Shown here in pieces: positions 45,586-53,561 of a stretch of 64,000 nucleotides of DNA. Each line of letters starts with the position of its first letter. The first letter of the stretch is position 1. This DNA is from JACCTH01 sp035253825 (GTDB taxonomy: Bacteria; Actinomycetota; Acidimicrobiia; Spongiisociales; ZC4RG35). Below the pieces are notes generated by a model. The model was not told the DNA's origin. It saw nothing but the letters and a program-made list of their open reading frames with translations, and did not search any database. The stretch is taken from assembly GCA_035253825.1 (NCBI GenBank), contig DATFBM010000026.1, positions 1-64,000 on the forward strand, in the 5' to 3' direction. Position numbers and translations under genes: made by a program.

Positions 45586-46290
45586 GTGAGCAAAGTCGCA
45601 GTAATAACCGGCGGTACCGGGGGGCTGGGCAGTGCTCTGGTGGGCCGTCTCGTCCGCAACGACTACAGAATGTCCTTGACCTACCTCTTGCCCGAAGAGG
45701 CCGAGCGATTCGAGAGCCAATTCGAGGTCGATGATGATCGCATCAGCCTTCGTCGGGTGGACGCCACCAATCCGGAGGCGATCGGCGGGCTGATGAAAGA
45801 GGTCGCCGAACAACACGGCGCCATTCATGTCGCCTGTTCCCTGGTGGGGGGTTGGGCCGGGGGACGGGACGTCGAGGACACCGACGACTTGAGGTTCGAG
45901 CGAATGATCGATCTCAATCTGCGGTCCGCGTTCTATACAGCCCGCGCTGCCCTTCCACATTTGAAGGCGGCCGGCTGGGGTCGACTGCTTTTGGTCGGAA
46001 GCCGAGCGGCCTTCGATACCCCGGGAGGTCAGGCCGCTTTCAATGCCGCCAAGGCTGGAGTCGTGGCCCTGGGCAAGACGATCGCTCAGGAACTCGACGG
46101 GACCAAGGTGACCTGCAACGTCCTCCTTCCGTCGGTGATCGACACCCCGGCGACGAGGGCGACCGCGCCATATGCGGATTACATCACCTGGCCCACTCCC
46201 GACGAGATCGCGGCCGTTGCCGAGTTCTTGCTGTCCGAGTCCTCGGGAGTGATCAACGGAGCTGCCGTTCCAGTCTTCGGCCGCAGCTAG
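45586..46290 (+). CDS. SDR family protein lacking the catalytic Tyr
   Basis: The product is a short-chain dehydrogenase-type Rossmann protein with VAVITGGTGGLGSALVGRL at the start and a DATNPEAIGG loop; the VACSLVGGWAGG segment stands in the NNAG position. The active-site segment reads LVGSRAAFDTPGGQAAFNAAKAG: Ser is present, but the Tyr of YxxxK is Phe while Lys is kept. It may therefore be a weak or non-catalytic member. The GTG at 45586 begins the fold; an in-frame GTG at 45562 is an alternative. Confidence 0.83.
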   Translation: MSKVAVITGGTGGLGSALVGRLVRNDYRMSLTYLLPEEAERFESQFEVDDDRISLRRVDATNPEAIGGLMKEVAEQHGAIHVACSLVGGWAGGRDVEDTDDLRFERMIDLNLRSAFYTARAALPHLKAAGWGRLLLVGSRAAFDTPGGQAAFNAAKAGVVALGKTIAQELDGTKVTCNVLLPSVIDTPATRATAPYADYITWPTPDEIAAVAEFLLSESSGVINGAAVPVFGRS

Positions 46291-46298
46291 CGGTTCCT

Positions 46299-46655
46299 GT
46301 GGACCTTCGGCTGCGGACGACCCAAGAGGTCTTCGATGATCATCTGCGGCTGGCAAGCGAGCATGACTTCGAGACCGACATCGAACGGAACGTCTCTCCG
46401 GACATCGTCATCTTCGATCGCCGCGGCATCTTCCATGGCCGCGATGGAGTGCGGGAACTTGCCTTGCTCTTGGAGGACGAATTGCCCAACGCTCCTTACG
46501 TCTACACAACGCGGATGGTCGAGGGCCGCTTTGCCTTCCTGGAATGGACCTCTGAAGCCGAACATACCCGGGTCCGCGATGGCGCCGACTCGTTCGTGAT
46601 CGAGGATGGCTGGATCGTCGCCCAGACCATCCACTACACGGTGGAGGAGAAGTAA
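46299..46655 (+). CDS. SnoaL/NTF2-like protein
   Basis: The 118-residue product fits the cone-shaped NTF2-like fold: an N-terminal helix pair (TTQEVFDDHLRLASEHDFE), VSPDIVIFDRRGIFHGRDGVREL, then beta strands ending VIEDGWIVAQTIHYTVE. Members include small ketosteroid isomerases, cyclases and unknown binding proteins. The GTG start lies eight bases after the SDR gene stop, so they may be coupled. No specific function can be given. Confidence 0.75.
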   Translation: MDLRLRTTQEVFDDHLRLASEHDFETDIERNVSPDIVIFDRRGIFHGRDGVRELALLLEDELPNAPYVYTTRMVEGRFAFLEWTSEAEHTRVRDGADSFVIEDGWIVAQTIHYTVEEK

Positions 46656-46710
46656 GGACCCCTGGTTAGAATTCTCGGGACACTTTGTCTTCTCTCGCGA
46701 AGACGCCCAT

Positions 46711-46784
46711 TCGGGGGTGGTGTAATCGGCAACCAGTCAGCATGCCTGGCCCCAGGGCCAGAATAAGATCTGGTCTCCACTCAA
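46711..46784 (+). pseudogene. Partial tRNA-Gln-like fragment
   Basis: Bases 46711-46733 repeat the first 23 bases of the following tRNA-Gln exactly (acceptor 5' strand and D arm), starting TCGGGGGTGGTGTAATCGGC. After that the sequence diverges into two small hairpins and has no T-loop or matching 3' acceptor strand. It is therefore a broken tRNA copy or a duplication remnant. Confidence 0.75.
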
Positions 46785-46856
46785 TCGGGGGTGGTGTAAT
46801 CGGCAACACGACAGGTTCTGGCCCTGTTATTGAGGGTTCAAGTCCTTCCCCCCGAG
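46785..46856 (+). tRNA. tRNA-Gln (CTG)
   Basis: A complete cloverleaf is visible: acceptor TCGGGGG with CCCCCGA, D arm GTG...CAC, anticodon arm ACAGG-TTCTGGC-CCTGT giving anticodon CTG, and T arm GAGGG-TTCAAGT-CCTTC. The CCA end is encoded at 46857-46859. Confidence 0.95.
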
Positions 46857-46860
46857 CCAA

Positions 46861-46933
46861 GGCCCCGTCGTCTAGTGGCCCAGGATGCGACCCTCTCAAG
46901 GTCGAGACACGGATTCGAATTCCGTCGGGGCTG
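46861..46933 (+). tRNA. tRNA-Glu (CTC)
   Basis: The cloverleaf has acceptor GGCCCCG with CGGGGCT, anticodon arm CGACC-CTCTCAA-GGTCG giving anticodon CTC, and T loop TTCGAAT. CCA is encoded at 46934-46936. It begins two bases after the CCA of tRNA-Gln, so they form one transcript. Confidence 0.95.
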
Positions 46934-46954
46934 CCACAAGATCGCGTGTTGGAG

Positions 46955-47617
46955 CTAGGCCCAACGAAGTAAATCGGGTCGGTACCTGCGGAGCGTCTCC
47001 ACCGCATATTCCACCTTGTCGTGGACGCGTTGGCCCTTCGGCTGCATGACCGACCAGAGCTCGAGGTTCTCGATTCGATTGTCTGTCCTTACGCCGTTGC
47101 GATGGTGGACGAACTCGTCCGGCCTCAACGGCCGTTGCAAAAACACAGCCATCACCAATCGGTGCTCGGGCGCGCTCGACTCACCTCCGATCAGTCGACG
47201 CAGACTGACCGGCACCGGCACGATTCGGTACCCGTGGTTCATGTGTCCGATGCCTTCGACTTCCCGAATTGGGGTGTCCGCCATTACGTCACCCTGATTT
47301 CGCAAACGGTCAAGGTGGGTGTTGCATAACCCTCGAGCGTGCGAGGAGCGGCGGCAGCCTGGAACTGCACACTCCTTGATCTTGCGATCGGACAGGAGGC
47401 GCGTTGGCCACTCACCACGCCTTAGCAGGGCGAGGTAATGCCCATGGCAGAGTGTTCTCGCCTCGGCGGGGTTCGGACAACCTTCGACGCTGCAGGGCTT
47501 GATAACGCTTCGAGCTCCCAGCAAGGGATCGCCGTACTTGCGCCAACGCCGGTAGTGCGTATCGCAGAAGCCGCGAGAGACGGCCCGCTTCTCGCACTCG
47601 GCAACCGAGCAGTCCAT
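46955..47617 (-). CDS. HNH endonuclease with three zinc-finger-like repeats
   Basis: The 220-residue protein begins with three copies of a Cys-rich unit: CSVAECEKRAVSRGFCDTHY, CSVEGCPNPAEARTLCHGHY and CAVPGCRRSSHARGLCNTHL (residues about 3-22, 42-61 and 87-106), each C-x4-C-x9-C-x2-H. The C-terminal part is an HNH nuclease (PEHRLVMAVFLQRPLRPDEF, VHHRNGVRTDNRIENLELWS). Such genes are common in phages and as homing nucleases. It lies next to tRNA genes and the broken tRNA copy, which suggests a mobile origin. Confidence 0.88.
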   Translation of the reverse strand: MDCSVAECEKRAVSRGFCDTHYRRWRKYGDPLLGARSVIKPCSVEGCPNPAEARTLCHGHYLALLRRGEWPTRLLSDRKIKECAVPGCRRSSHARGLCNTHLDRLRNQGDVMADTPIREVEGIGHMNHGYRIVPVPVSLRRLIGGESSAPEHRLVMAVFLQRPLRPDEFVHHRNGVRTDNRIENLELWSVMQPKGQRVHDKVEYAVETLRRYRPDLLRWA

Positions 47618-47729
47618 GGTGGGAACGTACAGGCGGGGTGTGACACTTTTTGGAGAAAATGGGCTAGTCCGAACGTCATCTATTAGCTATCGCCCGCCCA
47701 CTCGAAGTGGGGGCCGATATTCTTTCCCC

Positions 47730-48104
47730 ATGCTTCCGATGATCGCCGGCTACGTCCTCGGTAGCCGCGCATCCAACCGCGCCTCCGGTATGAGCGTCGT
47801 CGCCAACGCGATGTTCGACAAGGGCTCGGTCGCCGACGTGGATGCACTGGATCTCCGCGTCGATCGGCTGCTGCTCGTGGTCGAAGCACTCTGGACCATG
47901 CTGAAAAAGGATGGCCACACCGACCAAGAGCTCGCCGACATCATCGCCGAGCTCGATGCCTCGGACGGAAGCGCCGACGGACGGCGCTCAAAGGTCCCGA
48001 TTACCTGTCCCTCGTGCGGCTCAAAGGTGGCACCCAATCTTCCCAAGTGTCAGTTCTGCGGGCATGCCACCGGGCACGAGACTTCGCCCCTCGAGCGCAT
48101 CTAG
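47730..48104 (+). CDS. Zinc-ribbon hypothetical protein (124 aa)
   Basis: The product has an N-terminal GYVLGSRASNRASGM segment, a helical middle (DALDLRVDRLLLVVEALWTML) and a C-terminal zinc ribbon, ITCPSCGSKVAPNLPKCQFCGHATGH, here cited in two CxxC parts: CPSC and CQFC. Function is unknown; ribbon proteins of this kind often bind nucleic acid or protein partners. The ATG at 47730 is preferred because it starts the hydrophobic MLPMIAGY; the next gene follows after three bases. Confidence 0.8.
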   Translation: MLPMIAGYVLGSRASNRASGMSVVANAMFDKGSVADVDALDLRVDRLLLVVEALWTMLKKDGHTDQELADIIAELDASDGSADGRRSKVPITCPSCGSKVAPNLPKCQFCGHATGHETSPLERI

Positions 48105-48107
48105 AAG

Positions 48108-48689
48108 GTGCCGCAGCCAGATCACCTTCACGCCTTGGAGGGAGTACCGGTCCCTTCCCGCGAGTCAGTCTCCGACGAAACCGGTGCTTACTGGGACAAG
48201 TGCCTCGAGAAACTCGGCCTCGTTCCCAATGTGATTCGGGCCTACAGCTTCGATGACGAGAAGCTGGGCGCTTTCACGCGGATGTACAACACGTTGATGT
48301 TGGGTGACTCGGGTCTGAGCAAGCTCGAAAGAGAGATGATTGCGGTCGTCGTCTCTTCGGTGAACCGCTGCTTCTACTGCCTCACCGCCCATGGTTCGGC
48401 CGTGCGAGAACTCTCAGAGGACCCAGAGCTGGGCGAGATGCTGGCGATGAACTATCGGGTGGCGGAACTGTCAAAACGAGAACGAGCCATGCTCGATTTC
48501 ACTTGGAAGCTGGCCGCCTCCCCACCCGAGATCGAGGAATCCGACCGCGAAGCCTTACGAGCGGCGGGGTTCGAGGATCGCGATATTTGGGATATCGCCG
48601 CCGTTGCTTCCTTCTTTGCGATGAGCAATCGCATGTCGAGCGCCATCGATCTCATGCCCAATCCGGAGTATCACCGCAAGTCCCGCTGA
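48108..48689 (+). CDS. AhpD-like peroxidase-related protein
   Basis: This 193-residue helical protein belongs to the carboxymuconolactone decarboxylase/AhpD group (peroxidase-related subfamily). The redox motif is NRCFYCLTAHGSAV (CxxC plus His), and LGLVPNVIRAYSFDDEKLGAF and LSKLEREMIAVVVSS are typical. It probably reduces peroxides or organic hydroperoxides. GTG start, co-directional with the zinc-ribbon gene. Its 3' end overlaps the last gene of the Tad operon by 19 bases on the other strand. Confidence 0.9.
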   Translation: MPQPDHLHALEGVPVPSRESVSDETGAYWDKCLEKLGLVPNVIRAYSFDDEKLGAFTRMYNTLMLGDSGLSKLEREMIAVVVSSVNRCFYCLTAHGSAVRELSEDPELGEMLAMNYRVAELSKRERAMLDFTWKLAASPPEIEESDREALRAAGFEDRDIWDIAAVASFFAMSNRMSSAIDLMPNPEYHRKSR

Positions 48690-49087
48690 TACGGGGCGGT
48701 GCGGACGGTCCACAATTTCCAGCCCCTCTCGGTTGAACGCAGCTCGATTTCCCAGTGATAGGTCTGAGCAGACTCGCCGGGCCGGGAAACCGTAACGGTG
48801 CCGACCACGAATCCGGGGGCGGTGACCTTTGCCTCTGAGAGGACGAAGGCATAGGGAGGACCCGCTTTGATGACCTCGCTTCTCAGCTGTGCCAACTGGG
48901 GGCCATCGTCGAACGTTTGCTGCAATCGGGAGGTGTCACCGTCTCCAGCGAATCGGCCCCAGGCGGTCAGGGCACTCTGAGCGGCTTCGATCTCGCCTTG
49001 GGTTTTGTCACGACCTGCCGCCCACCAAGCGCCCGCCATCAGCAGCACCAGGATGAGCGCCAGTATCCAACGCAGCCGGGTGGTCAC
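48671..49087 (-). CDS. Membrane-anchored protein at the end of the Tad operon
   Basis: The 138-residue product has one N-terminal transmembrane helix (LRWILALILVLLMAGAWWAAG) and an extracytoplasmic domain of about 110 residues ending in beta strands (VTAPGFVVGTVTVS, TYHWEIELRSTERGWKLWTV). It is coupled to the tadG-like gene by ATGA, so it is part of the pilus operon. The tail resembles NTF2-like/DUF4878-type domains, but this is a guess. Confidence 0.78.
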   Translation of the reverse strand: MTTRLRWILALILVLLMAGAWWAAGRDKTQGEIEAAQSALTAWGRFAGDGDTSRLQQTFDDGPQLAQLRSEVIKAGPPYAFVLSEAKVTAPGFVVGTVTVSRPGESAQTYHWEIELRSTERGWKLWTVRTAPYQRDLR

Positions 49088-49506
49088 GGGCTGAACGGAT
49101 AGGCCACCGCGACTCCCGTCACCTCGAAGCTTTCGTCTGCCATCGACAAGAAGCGGATCAGCCCGAAGGAGACTTGACGTTTCAGTTCGACTCGAACTGA
49201 GCTGCCGTCTTCAGCCACCTCGATCACCGGCGGTCCCGCCAGATCAATCGCTCCACTTGATTGCGAGATCACGGCCAGGGCCAGGCTCGAGGCTTCCGTC
49301 GGGTCAAGGACCGCGACGCCCTGGTCGCGATAGATCTCGAGATCGATGGCGCTGGCCGCAGCCAAGGCCGCTCCGTCGGCCATCGCCACCAGCTCTTGAC
49401 GCTCGCCCATGATGCGCCACAGCTCAGCCGACATTGATCCCAGCATCAGCAGACAAAAACCCAATCCCAGAAACCAGATCGGGACCGAGCCCCGCTCACC
49501 GTTCAA
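49084..49506 (-). CDS. TadG-like pilus assembly protein
   Basis: The product begins LNGERGSVPIWFLGLGFCLL and continues ELVAMADGAALAAASAI, the pattern of putative Flp pilus-assembly TadE/G-like proteins. One N-terminal helix precedes an extracytoplasmic part. I chose a TTG start at 49506 that forms a TTGA overlap with the stop of the tadE gene upstream in reading order; a much longer open frame upstream lacks support. It would act as a minor pilin or assembly factor. Confidence 0.8.
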   Translation of the reverse strand: MNGERGSVPIWFLGLGFCLLMLGSMSAELWRIMGERQELVAMADGAALAAASAIDLEIYRDQGVAVLDPTEASSLALAVISQSSGAIDLAGPPVIEVAEDGSSVRVELKRQVSFGLIRFLSMADESFEVTGVAVAYPFSP

Positions 49507-49910
49507 GGCCGGCTCCGGTAGAGATCGACCTGTTCGCTGTGGCGCGCCCGAACCTGGATCTCGCCGATCGGCAACAACTCCGAGATTTGACGGACCGGCA
49601 TCGACACCTCGACCACGAACACTGCCCCACGGGCAAAGGAGCATGGGTTTCCATCGCAAAACAGAACCGAAACTTCCGGTGTAGCTACATCCATGCCGTC
49701 GGCCACTGCGGCGATCGCCGCGGAGGCGGCGATCAGGGGTTCAGCTCCGGCCAGCACTCCTGCCCGCGCACCCTCGGCCGCCGCCCGCCGGACGAAATTC
49801 CTCGCCTCGAAGACAGGCGCTACCAGCAAGACCATCAGGGCCAGCGGCAGAACGATCGTGAGAAGCCCAAGGGCGAACTCGATAGGAGTGCTGCCGCTTT
49901 CTCTAGGCAT
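49503..49910 (-). CDS. tadE: TadE-like minor pilin
   Basis: The 135-residue product begins MPRESGSTPIEFALGLLTIVLPL, a short leader before a Glu-containing hydrophobic helix, as in TadE (pseudopilin). The rest carries FVRRAAAEGARAGVLAG, typical of TadE, and a Cys pair (LFCDGNPCSF). It overlaps its neighbours by 8 and 4 bases. In the Tad machine TadE is a membrane-anchored pseudopilin needed for pilus formation. Confidence 0.85.
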   Translation of the reverse strand: MPRESGSTPIEFALGLLTIVLPLALMVLLVAPVFEARNFVRRAAAEGARAGVLAGAEPLIAASAAIAAVADGMDVATPEVSVLFCDGNPCSFARGAVFVVEVSMPVRQISELLPIGEIQVRARHSEQVDLYRSRP

Positions 49911-50313
49911 CGCTTTCCTTGACGCCTGCTACCTCCAGTTGGAATGAGACGTCGGGCACACCCGGAAACCAGCCTGAAAAGGCCCCTTCGGCGGTAGCCA
50001 CCACCCGTTGGTCGACAAAGAGGCACTGGAAGGACACGCCTTGACCTAACGGTCCACCCATGAGGTCGGCGAGGACCCGATCGATCGCGGCGACGCAGTC
50101 GGACTCCTGAGCTGCCGCCGGTGCTCCGATCCTTACTCCCTCGTCCAGGGCCGACCGCAAGACCCCACGGGCGTACTGGAGGGCGATAAGATAGAGCAGC
50201 AGTGCCATAAAGGCCATGGACATGGCCGCCACCACCATGAACTGGGCGGTGGCAAAACCGCCCTCGCTTCTAAGACGCCTTACGCGGCTCCCAAGATCTG
50301 GGTCCGGATCCAT
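49903..50313 (-). CDS. TadE/pilin-like protein in Tad operon
   Basis: The product has GGFATAQFMVVAAMSMAFMALLLYLIALQ near residues 18-46 (cited as FMVVAAMSMAFMALLLYLI), a Gly-Phe junction and hydrophobic helix like a pseudopilin, followed by a soluble part with Cys in ESDCVAAID and SFQCLFVD. It overlaps the Flp gene by 34 bases and tadE by 8. Probably another minor pilin. Confidence 0.78.
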   Translation of the reverse strand: MDPDPDLGSRVRRLRSEGGFATAQFMVVAAMSMAFMALLLYLIALQYARGVLRSALDEGVRIGAPAAAQESDCVAAIDRVLADLMGGPLGQGVSFQCLFVDQRVVATAEGAFSGWFPGVPDVSFQLEVAGVKESDA

Positions 50314-50468
50314 TCGACGACCTCCACCCCGAGCGCCTCCAACACTCCCCAGATCACGACCAATGCGGCGATCGCCAGCGCGGCATTCCCCAAGAGCTCC
50401 GCAGTCGAGAGCCCTCGCTGATCGCGGTGCAATCGGAAGACGATCACCAATCGCTCAAACAAGTCCAC
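50280..50468 (-). CDS. flp: Flp-type major pilin candidate
   Basis: The 62-residue product has a basic leader ending RDQRG, then LSTAELLGNAALAIAALVVIW. Cleavage after Gly would put Glu at position +5, the rule for type IVb prepilins processed by TadV. The helix and short tail (VEVVEWIRTQILGAA) match Flp pilins. Start is GTG with GGAGGAG upstream. It lies between tadC and the minor pilin genes. The tadV peptidase gene is not visible here. Confidence 0.83.
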   Translation of the reverse strand: MDLFERLVIVFRLHRDQRGLSTAELLGNAALAIAALVVIWGVLEALGVEVVEWIRTQILGAA

Positions 50469-50488
50469 CTTTTCTCCTCCTTTCCTTC

Positions 50489-51421
50489 TTATTGCCAGCC
50501 GAAGATCACCTGCGGAAGCGGCGCTCCCACGAAAAGCAGCATGACCGGAGCGAGGATCCCGATGATTGGGACCAACATCGCCGCCCTTTTTCGCGTGGCC
50601 GAGCGCCTCATCGCCTCCCGCCTCGCCTCTCGCACGTCCTCGGAAAGTTCGAGCAGCGCGTGCGCGAGATCAGCGCCACGCTCGTCTGCAGCCGCCAACA
50701 CGGAATACGTCCGGGCGCAGCTCGGCTCCGGTGTCAAGGACGCAAGCCGTGAGAAGGCGTCGCTGGCCCGCATGCCGGCACGATGCAATCGCAAAGCCTC
50801 GGTAAGTTCGCTGACGACCTCACCTCGCCCTCGCTCGACGATCTGTTGCACTGCGTGTACGACTCCCCCACCGGCGCGTACCCGCATCGCCAGCAGCTGG
50901 TTCACCGTGTAGATCTCGATTCGCATCAGTTCCTGGCGATTGCGAATCGCTCGATCGATCTGGCCCCGATTGCGGGTGAGTCCGATCAAGATCCCCAGGG
51001 CACCGAGAGCCATTGCCCGGGGAACCGGCAGCCGGAGTGAAAAGGCCACACCAATGCTCGCCGCCAATGTCAACGCCATCGCGGCCATCTGATGAAATCG
51101 ATAGGCCTCCAGGGCCTGCTCATCGTCGAGCCCGTGGTAGCGACCGGTTTGGCGGAGGCGAAGCTTGGTCGAGGCTCCGTCGTCGCGATCGAGCCAGCGC
51201 CCCACTATGGTCGCGAGCGGGGCGAGCAGCATTCGTCCCAACCGCGCCCACACGGATCCGGTGAAGACACCGCCAACACCCGTTCCATAGCCAGCACGGG
51301 TGGTGGATGTGTAGGGACGAACTCGGGTTGCGAGACGGGAAGGGGGCGGCACCAGCCATCTCACAAACATGCCAACCGCCAGAGCCGCCAGGAGCGAAGC
51401 CGCAACTGAGCCCGACTTCAC
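50489..51421 (-). CDS. tadC: TadC, type II/IV secretion inner-membrane protein
   Basis: The 310-residue protein has an N-terminal helix (VAASLLAALAVGMFVRWLV), a GspF/T2SF domain with VNQLLAMRVRAGGGVVHAVQQI and EALRLHRAGMRASDAFSRLA, and C-terminal transmembrane helices (AAMLVPIIGILAPVMLLFVGAPL). It forms the platform with TadB. The GTG at 51421 makes a GTGA overlap with tadB; the open upstream frame antisense to nothing is disregarded. Confidence 0.9.
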   Translation of the reverse strand: MKSGSVAASLLAALAVGMFVRWLVPPPSRLATRVRPYTSTTRAGYGTGVGGVFTGSVWARLGRMLLAPLATIVGRWLDRDDGASTKLRLRQTGRYHGLDDEQALEAYRFHQMAAMALTLAASIGVAFSLRLPVPRAMALGALGILIGLTRNRGQIDRAIRNRQELMRIEIYTVNQLLAMRVRAGGGVVHAVQQIVERGRGEVVSELTEALRLHRAGMRASDAFSRLASLTPEPSCARTYSVLAAADERGADLAHALLELSEDVREARREAMRRSATRKRAAMLVPIIGILAPVMLLFVGAPLPQVIFGWQ

Positions 51422-52284
51422 AAGGTTTCCCCGCCGAACACCCGTGGCTCTTCCATTTGGCGACCTAGCCGAGAGGCGATTCCTATCCCGACAAAGCTCG
51501 CCATGGCCCCGATTGCCACCACGATCCAACCGGCAGGAGAGGCATAGAAGTCGCGAAACGGACCCGGCCGCAATGTGATGAAGGCCAACACTGCCCAGGG
51601 GATCACAAATACAACTCGAGCGTTGAGTTTCTGTTCGAGCGAGAGCGTCTCGATCTCCTCGTACGCCCAAACATCGCGGGTAGTAGCCGTCGCTAGATCG
51701 CGCAGAATTTCGAGCACGATCTGCCCGCCCTTGGCATGAGCAACGATGAGAACTTCGATTACTCGATCCGAGGTGGGATGCGCTAGCTCTTGTCGGATCA
51801 CCTCCAGGGCGGAAGCGACCCCCATAACCCTTGCCAGATATGGAAAGCGAAGAAAAGCCTGACGCAGTGGCATCGGCCCGGCTTCCGCCAACAGCTCGAT
51901 CGCCCGGCCAAGGGACATACCAGCAGAGATGGAAGCGATGAGATCTCGGATGCCATCGGGCCACGCCGATTGCAGGGCCAAGATCTGTTGGTTACGTCGG
52001 CGCATCAACCAAGCCCGCGGCAAGAAACCGGCCACGATGGCTGCCGGCAGAGCCACAGTCATCAGCCCGGTGATGGACCAAACCACCAAGAAAGCCACGA
52101 GAACTGTGCCAAGGGTCAACAGGACGTACTGACTCTGGCTGATCCCGACCCCGGTTTGCTGGAGCCACAAACCTTTCTTCGGAACAACTGCTTTCAGCCG
52201 CCGCGGCCCGGGCCAGGCGCCCGTGACCCAACCGACAATGAGTGCCGCCGCCAGTGCCGATAGTCCCGACGCCACCACCCTCAC
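51418..52284 (-). CDS. tadB: TadB, type II/IV secretion inner-membrane protein
   Basis: The 288-residue protein is the second T2SF-domain platform protein: WPDGIRDLIASISAGMSLGRAIELLAEAGP (cited as DGIRDLIASISAGMSLGRAI) and QLEVLIVAHAKGGQIVLEIL-like segment with VWAYEEIETLSLEQKLNARVVF. Hydrophobic helices lie at both ends. The GTG at 52284 overlaps the tadA stop as GTGA; an upstream in-frame ATG at 52389 would overlap tadA by over 100 bases and is not favoured. Confidence 0.9.
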   Translation of the reverse strand: MRVVASGLSALAAALIVGWVTGAWPGPRRLKAVVPKKGLWLQQTGVGISQSQYVLLTLGTVLVAFLVVWSITGLMTVALPAAIVAGFLPRAWLMRRRNQQILALQSAWPDGIRDLIASISAGMSLGRAIELLAEAGPMPLRQAFLRFPYLARVMGVASALEVIRQELAHPTSDRVIEVLIVAHAKGGQIVLEILRDLATATTRDVWAYEEIETLSLEQKLNARVVFVIPWAVLAFITLRPGPFRDFYASPAGWIVVAIGAMASFVGIGIASRLGRQMEEPRVFGGETL

Positions 52285-53561
52285 CAGACTGACGCCGTCC
52301 CTTCCAAAACGGAGGACAGCGAGGTCCCGGGCGGAACCACCCTCTCGAGCCGATTGAGGAGGGAATCGGGTGGGAGCGCCCCAGTCCATTCCAACGGGCT
52401 GCCAAGACCGCGCCTGACAAATATGGGCTGGGTCGAGAAGTCGTCGTGGAGCGCAGGCACCAGGGCGAGAATCTCCATCACCTGCCGCCGCAGAGGCCCC
52501 TCCGTGGAGCCAGTCAAGTCACGGTCAAGATGCAGGACAAGGTCGAGCGAGCTGCTGAAGACCTTGCGCACCACCGTCTCCCCCACGTTCTCACCAGCCA
52601 TCATCGCCGCATTGACGAGCGCATTCAGGGCGTCGCGAGCCGAGTTGGCATGGACGGTGCAGCCAAAGCCACAACCGGCATTCACCGCCCGGGTCAGCTC
52701 GAAGGCCTCGGCCCCGCGCACCTCGCCGACGATGATGCGATCCGGACGCATCGCCAAGATGACCTTGACCAAGTCACGCAACGAAATCTCTCCCCGCCCA
52801 TCGAGCGCCGCCGGCCGAGCCTCGTAGTAGGAGCCGTGCAAGAGGGGGACGTGTAGTTCCCGAACCTCCTCGCAGCATCGAATGCAAAGCCCCGCCGGGC
52901 TCGCCTGGATGAGGGCGGCGAGAAGCGACGTTTTTCCGCTTCCGGGCGGCCCCGAAACCAGATAGGAAGCGTTTGTGCGGGCGACCAGGGCCAAGAAGTT
53001 CGCGGCCGGGACCGTCAGCGAGCCAAGTTCGGTCAGCGATTGCAACGACTCCCGCCGCAGGGCGTAACGACGAATGGTCACCGACAGTTGGTCGGCAATC
53101 GGGGAGATCACTGCCGTCAAGCGAGCCGATCCCTCGAGAACGCGAGCTTGCACGATCGGACTCGACGCGTCCAGACGGCGATCGCTCTCCGCCAGCAGCC
53201 GATCGACCACATGACGATTCTCTGCCTCGCTGGTGGGCTGGTCGAGCCCGCGGAGGCGGCCAATCGAGTCAATATATGACACGCGGCCCCCTTCGATGAA
53301 TACTTCCTCCAGATCGCGGCGAGCCAACAAATCGGTTAGCGGGCCCAATTCAGAGACAGCTCGCAAGACCCGATCGATCATGTCGGTCGGGTTGTGGAGC
53401 GCCCGCCCCTGTCCCAGGCGAGCCCGCCTCTGGTATTCGTCGACCGCTCCACTCACCACCGCACGGGCCGCCTCGCGATCATGTACCGGGTCGATGCGGG
53501 TCGATTCGACGAGCTCGAGCGCCCTCTGGCGAATCTCGTCGTAGGCCGGAGCGCTAGGCAT
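52281..53561 (-). CDS. tadA: TadA/CpaF pilus assembly ATPase
   Basis: The 426-residue secretion ATPase drives pilus assembly. It has a leading domain with DLLARRDLEEVFIEGGRV, Walker A YLVSGPPGSGKTSLLAAL near residue 208, an Asp box and Walker B region RPDRIIVGEVRGAEAFEL, and the His box CTVHANSARDAL. These are the hallmarks of VirB11/CpaF ATPases. It overlaps tadZ by 8 bases and tadB by 4. Confidence 0.95.
   Translation of the reverse strand: MPSAPAYDEIRQRALELVESTRIDPVHDREAARAVVSGAVDEYQRRARLGQGRALHNPTDMIDRVLRAVSELGPLTDLLARRDLEEVFIEGGRVSYIDSIGRLRGLDQPTSEAENRHVVDRLLAESDRRLDASSPIVQARVLEGSARLTAVISPIADQLSVTIRRYALRRESLQSLTELGSLTVPAANFLALVARTNASYLVSGPPGSGKTSLLAALIQASPAGLCIRCCEEVRELHVPLLHGSYYEARPAALDGRGEISLRDLVKVILAMRPDRIIVGEVRGAEAFELTRAVNAGCGFGCTVHANSARDALNALVNAAMMAGENVGETVVRKVFSSSLDLVLHLDRDLTGSTEGPLRRQVMEILALVPALHDDFSTQPIFVRRGLGSPLEWTGALPPDSLLNRLERVVPPGTSLSSVLEGTASVW

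Noticed and set aside
46711..46784. The fragment as a functional tRNA.
   Set aside because: It has no T loop and its 3' part cannot pair with the acceptor 5' strand.
51422..51964. A long upstream extension of tadC.
   Set aside because: It overlaps tadB out of phase and lacks hydrophobic or domain features; the GTGA overlap start is better.
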